In this document: positions 5,999 through 7,069 of the stretch, piece after piece
How positions within the stretch are numbered: the stretch's first letter is position 1
Layout of the letters: each line of letters starts with the position of its first letter
NCBI GenBank assembly: GCA_039810005.1
Contig: JBDHWD010000138.1
Coordinates: 1 to 7,069, forward strand
DNA from: JAMLIA01 sp039810005
GTDB taxonomy: Bacteria > Chloroflexota > Chloroflexia > Thermomicrobiales > CFX8
Length of the DNA: 7,069 bases
Reading direction: 5' to 3'
The notes under the pieces: generated by a model
Seen by the model: the letters and a program-made list of their open reading frames with translations, nothing else
What the model was told of the DNA's origin: nothing
The model's database searches: none
Position numbers and translations under genes: made by a program

Positions 5999-7069
5999 TT
6001 AGCGCAGGAAGTTCGCCTGCATCTGGTACGTTGTGCCATCGGCTAGATTGATCTGGATCAACTGGCACGTCCCGGCCATTGACCGTGTCGTGTGCCACCA
6101 GAAGATGAAGGTGTTGCCGGGGCCTTGCTGAAGAGAGCCACGTCGTCCGAGCGGCGACGCCGGCACTGGCTCGGTTCCCGGTGCGGCATTACAAGCGACC
6201 GTCGTGATGCTCTCGACGGCATCCAGACCGACGTTGCCATCGATCATGAAGATCACGGTTATCGGCGATCCGGCCAGCACCTTGCGCGGTCCCCGCCGAC
6301 TGTCCGTCGACGTGGCGAAGCCCTGCCAGTCGTACTGCACGGTGTACGTCGCCGAGGCGGAGCTGACATTGCCGGCGTAGTCGACGGCACCCTCGCAGGT
6401 AACGATGATCTCGCCGACGGGGCCACCACTGGTGCTGATGGTGGCTGCAGTTGCCACACCGGAGGTGGCGTCGGTCGTCGTGCAACCGGCTGCCGGGACG
6501 TCACCGAGCGTGTAGACAGCTCCGTCCGCGACGCCTGTGACGCTCACGACTGGTGCCGTTGCATCACGCTTGATCGTGACGGACTGGCTGCTGTTGCCGC
6601 CTGCACTGGTCGCTTCGCAAGTGAAGGTCGTGACGGTGGTGTCTGCGGTCACGGTCGTAGCGTCGCAGCCGGTCGAGGCGCTGATGGCCGACTCGTCATC
6701 AACGACGCTCCAGGTCACGGTGACGTCACTGGTGTACCAGCCGCCCGTGCTGAGCGTGCCGCTGATCGTTGGGGTAATGACCGGGGTAGTAGTATCTGGA
6801 GGCGTGCCTGTGTCGAACGCGCCACTATCGCAGGTCGTCGCCAGGCGGGCGTAGCCGCGCTGGTCAACCCCGTTGATCGGATCAGCGTTACAGACATCCG
6901 GGTCACCTGCGCCGATAGCAACTGAGCCGTTCCCAAGGGCGATTGTCTGCGTTGGGCCACCGTTGTCGGCAAGTGGGCCGAGCTTGAGGTTTGCCAGGCT
7001 GGCGAAGGTACCGATGCCACATGACGAGTCGTTCGCCAAGTTGCCGCCCAGGTCATTGACCGTCGGCGC
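5999..7069 (-). CDS. Secreted beta-helix family protein, C-terminal part (choice-of-anchor Q, Ig-like module, PxKF-type domain)
   Basis: These are the last 356 residues of a third paralogue; the frame stays open through the right edge of the window, so the signal peptide and beta-helix lie outside. The apparent start at 7039 is an internal TTG: the ten codons before it continue the family pattern (APTVNDLGGN, then LANDSSCGIG). Visible order: choice-of-anchor Q region residues 8-86 (GGNL, DSSCG, GGPTQT, GVDQRGY, TTCDSGAFD), one Ig/HYR-like module 92-245, PxKF-like domain 246-356 (RRGPRKVLAG, IDGNVGLDAV, ending LADGTTYQMQANFLR). The last 20 residues differ clearly from the other two copies. A long hairpin follows the TAA stop. 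It is transcribed toward its paralogues but about 300 bases separate it from the next, so a shared operon is unlikely. The surface role is inferred. Confidence 0.88.
   Translation of the reverse strand, partial: APTVNDLGGNLANDSSCGIGTFASLANLKLGPLADNGGPTQTIALGNGSVAIGAGDPDVCNADPINGVDQRGYARLATTCDSGAFDTGTPPDTTTPVITPTISGTLSTGGWYTSDVTVTWSVVDDESAISASTGCDATTVTADTTVTTFTCEATSAGGNSSQSVTIKRDATAPVVSVTGVADGAVYTLGDVPAAGCTTTDATSGVATAATISTSGGPVGEIIVTCEGAVDYAGNVSSASATYTVQYDWQGFATSTDSRRGPRKVLAGSPITVIFMIDGNVGLDAVESITTVACNAAPGTEPVPASPLGRRGSLQQGPGNTFIFWWHTTRSMAGTCQLIQINLADGTTYQMQANFLR
6002..6334 (-). repeat. C-terminal PxKF-like domain, copy 3
   Basis: This is the 111-codon C-terminal block of the partial third paralogue. 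It is 80/111 identical to copy 1, with differences concentrated in the last 20 residues and around the FIFWW segment. It shares an exact 41-base tract with copy 1 (6200-6240 = 1273-1313) that copy 2 lacks. Confidence 0.8.
6335..6796 (-). repeat. Ig/HYR-like module of the third paralogue
   Basis: The first half resembles the module at 4113-4568 (WSVVDDES, GCDATT, CEATSAGG, SQSVTI). The second half is closest to the 797-aa gene's second module (ATISTSGGPVGEII, GAVDYAGN, SSASATYTV) and shares a 41-base exact tract with it (6426-6466 = 1499-1539). Confidence 0.75.

Noticed and set aside
7037..7039. TTG as start of the third paralogue
   Set aside because: It lies inside the conserved GGN-LANDSSCG segment of the choice-of-anchor Q region, and the frame continues to the window edge.

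Overview
The window reads as chromosomal DNA of a free-living, fairly GC-rich bacterium (about 60-65% GC by eye). The left end carries the 3' part of a major facilitator transporter on the + strand. Everything right of base 1072 is on the - strand: three consecutive, related genes for large secreted right-handed beta-helix proteins. The combination of beta-helix, choice-of-anchor Q region, Ig-like modules and a C-terminal PxKF-type domain is one I associate with Chloroflexota (Thermomicrobia/Sphaerobacter-like) and some actinobacteria. That taxonomic placement is inference only; no rRNA or other marker is present.

Layout: 1-972 (+), transporter fragment covering roughly TM4-TM12. 973-1071, convergent gap with a perfect 10-bp inverted repeat. 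3465-1072 (-), 797-aa beta-helix protein with two Ig-like modules. 3466-3773, intergenic, with a ribosome-binding site, a possible promoter and the intrinsic terminator of the next gene. 5699-3774 (-), 641-aa beta-helix protein with one Ig-like module; its start is moved 40 codons inside the longest reading frame. 5700-5998, intergenic leader with a striking nested inverted repeat and a long hairpin just after the upstream gene. 7069-5999 (-), C-terminal 356 residues of a third paralogue that continues beyond the window.

The two complete paralogues have a signal peptide, a Pmp-like beta-helix built of about 25-residue rungs (GGAIY / NSTL-x-x-N), a choice-of-anchor Q region (GGPTQT...DQRGY...CD-x-GA-Y/F), one or two Ig-like modules of about 155 residues, and a 111-residue C-terminal PxKF-like domain. 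The third shows the last three of these parts. None shows LPXTG, PEP-CTERM or a C-terminal membrane helix. The C-terminal domain is nearly constant between the first two genes (105/111 residues identical by hand count) and the beta-helix is much more variable. Shared exact DNA tracts switch partner along the genes, which suggests gene conversion or module exchange within the array. The likely role is at the cell surface or outside the cell (adhesion, matrix or polysaccharide contact); no catalytic function can be assigned. The transporter is probably functionally unrelated.

I see no transposase, CRISPR array, tRNA, rRNA or obvious defence system. The features worth following up are the constant-tail/variable-helix paralogue array and the structured leader ahead of the middle gene.
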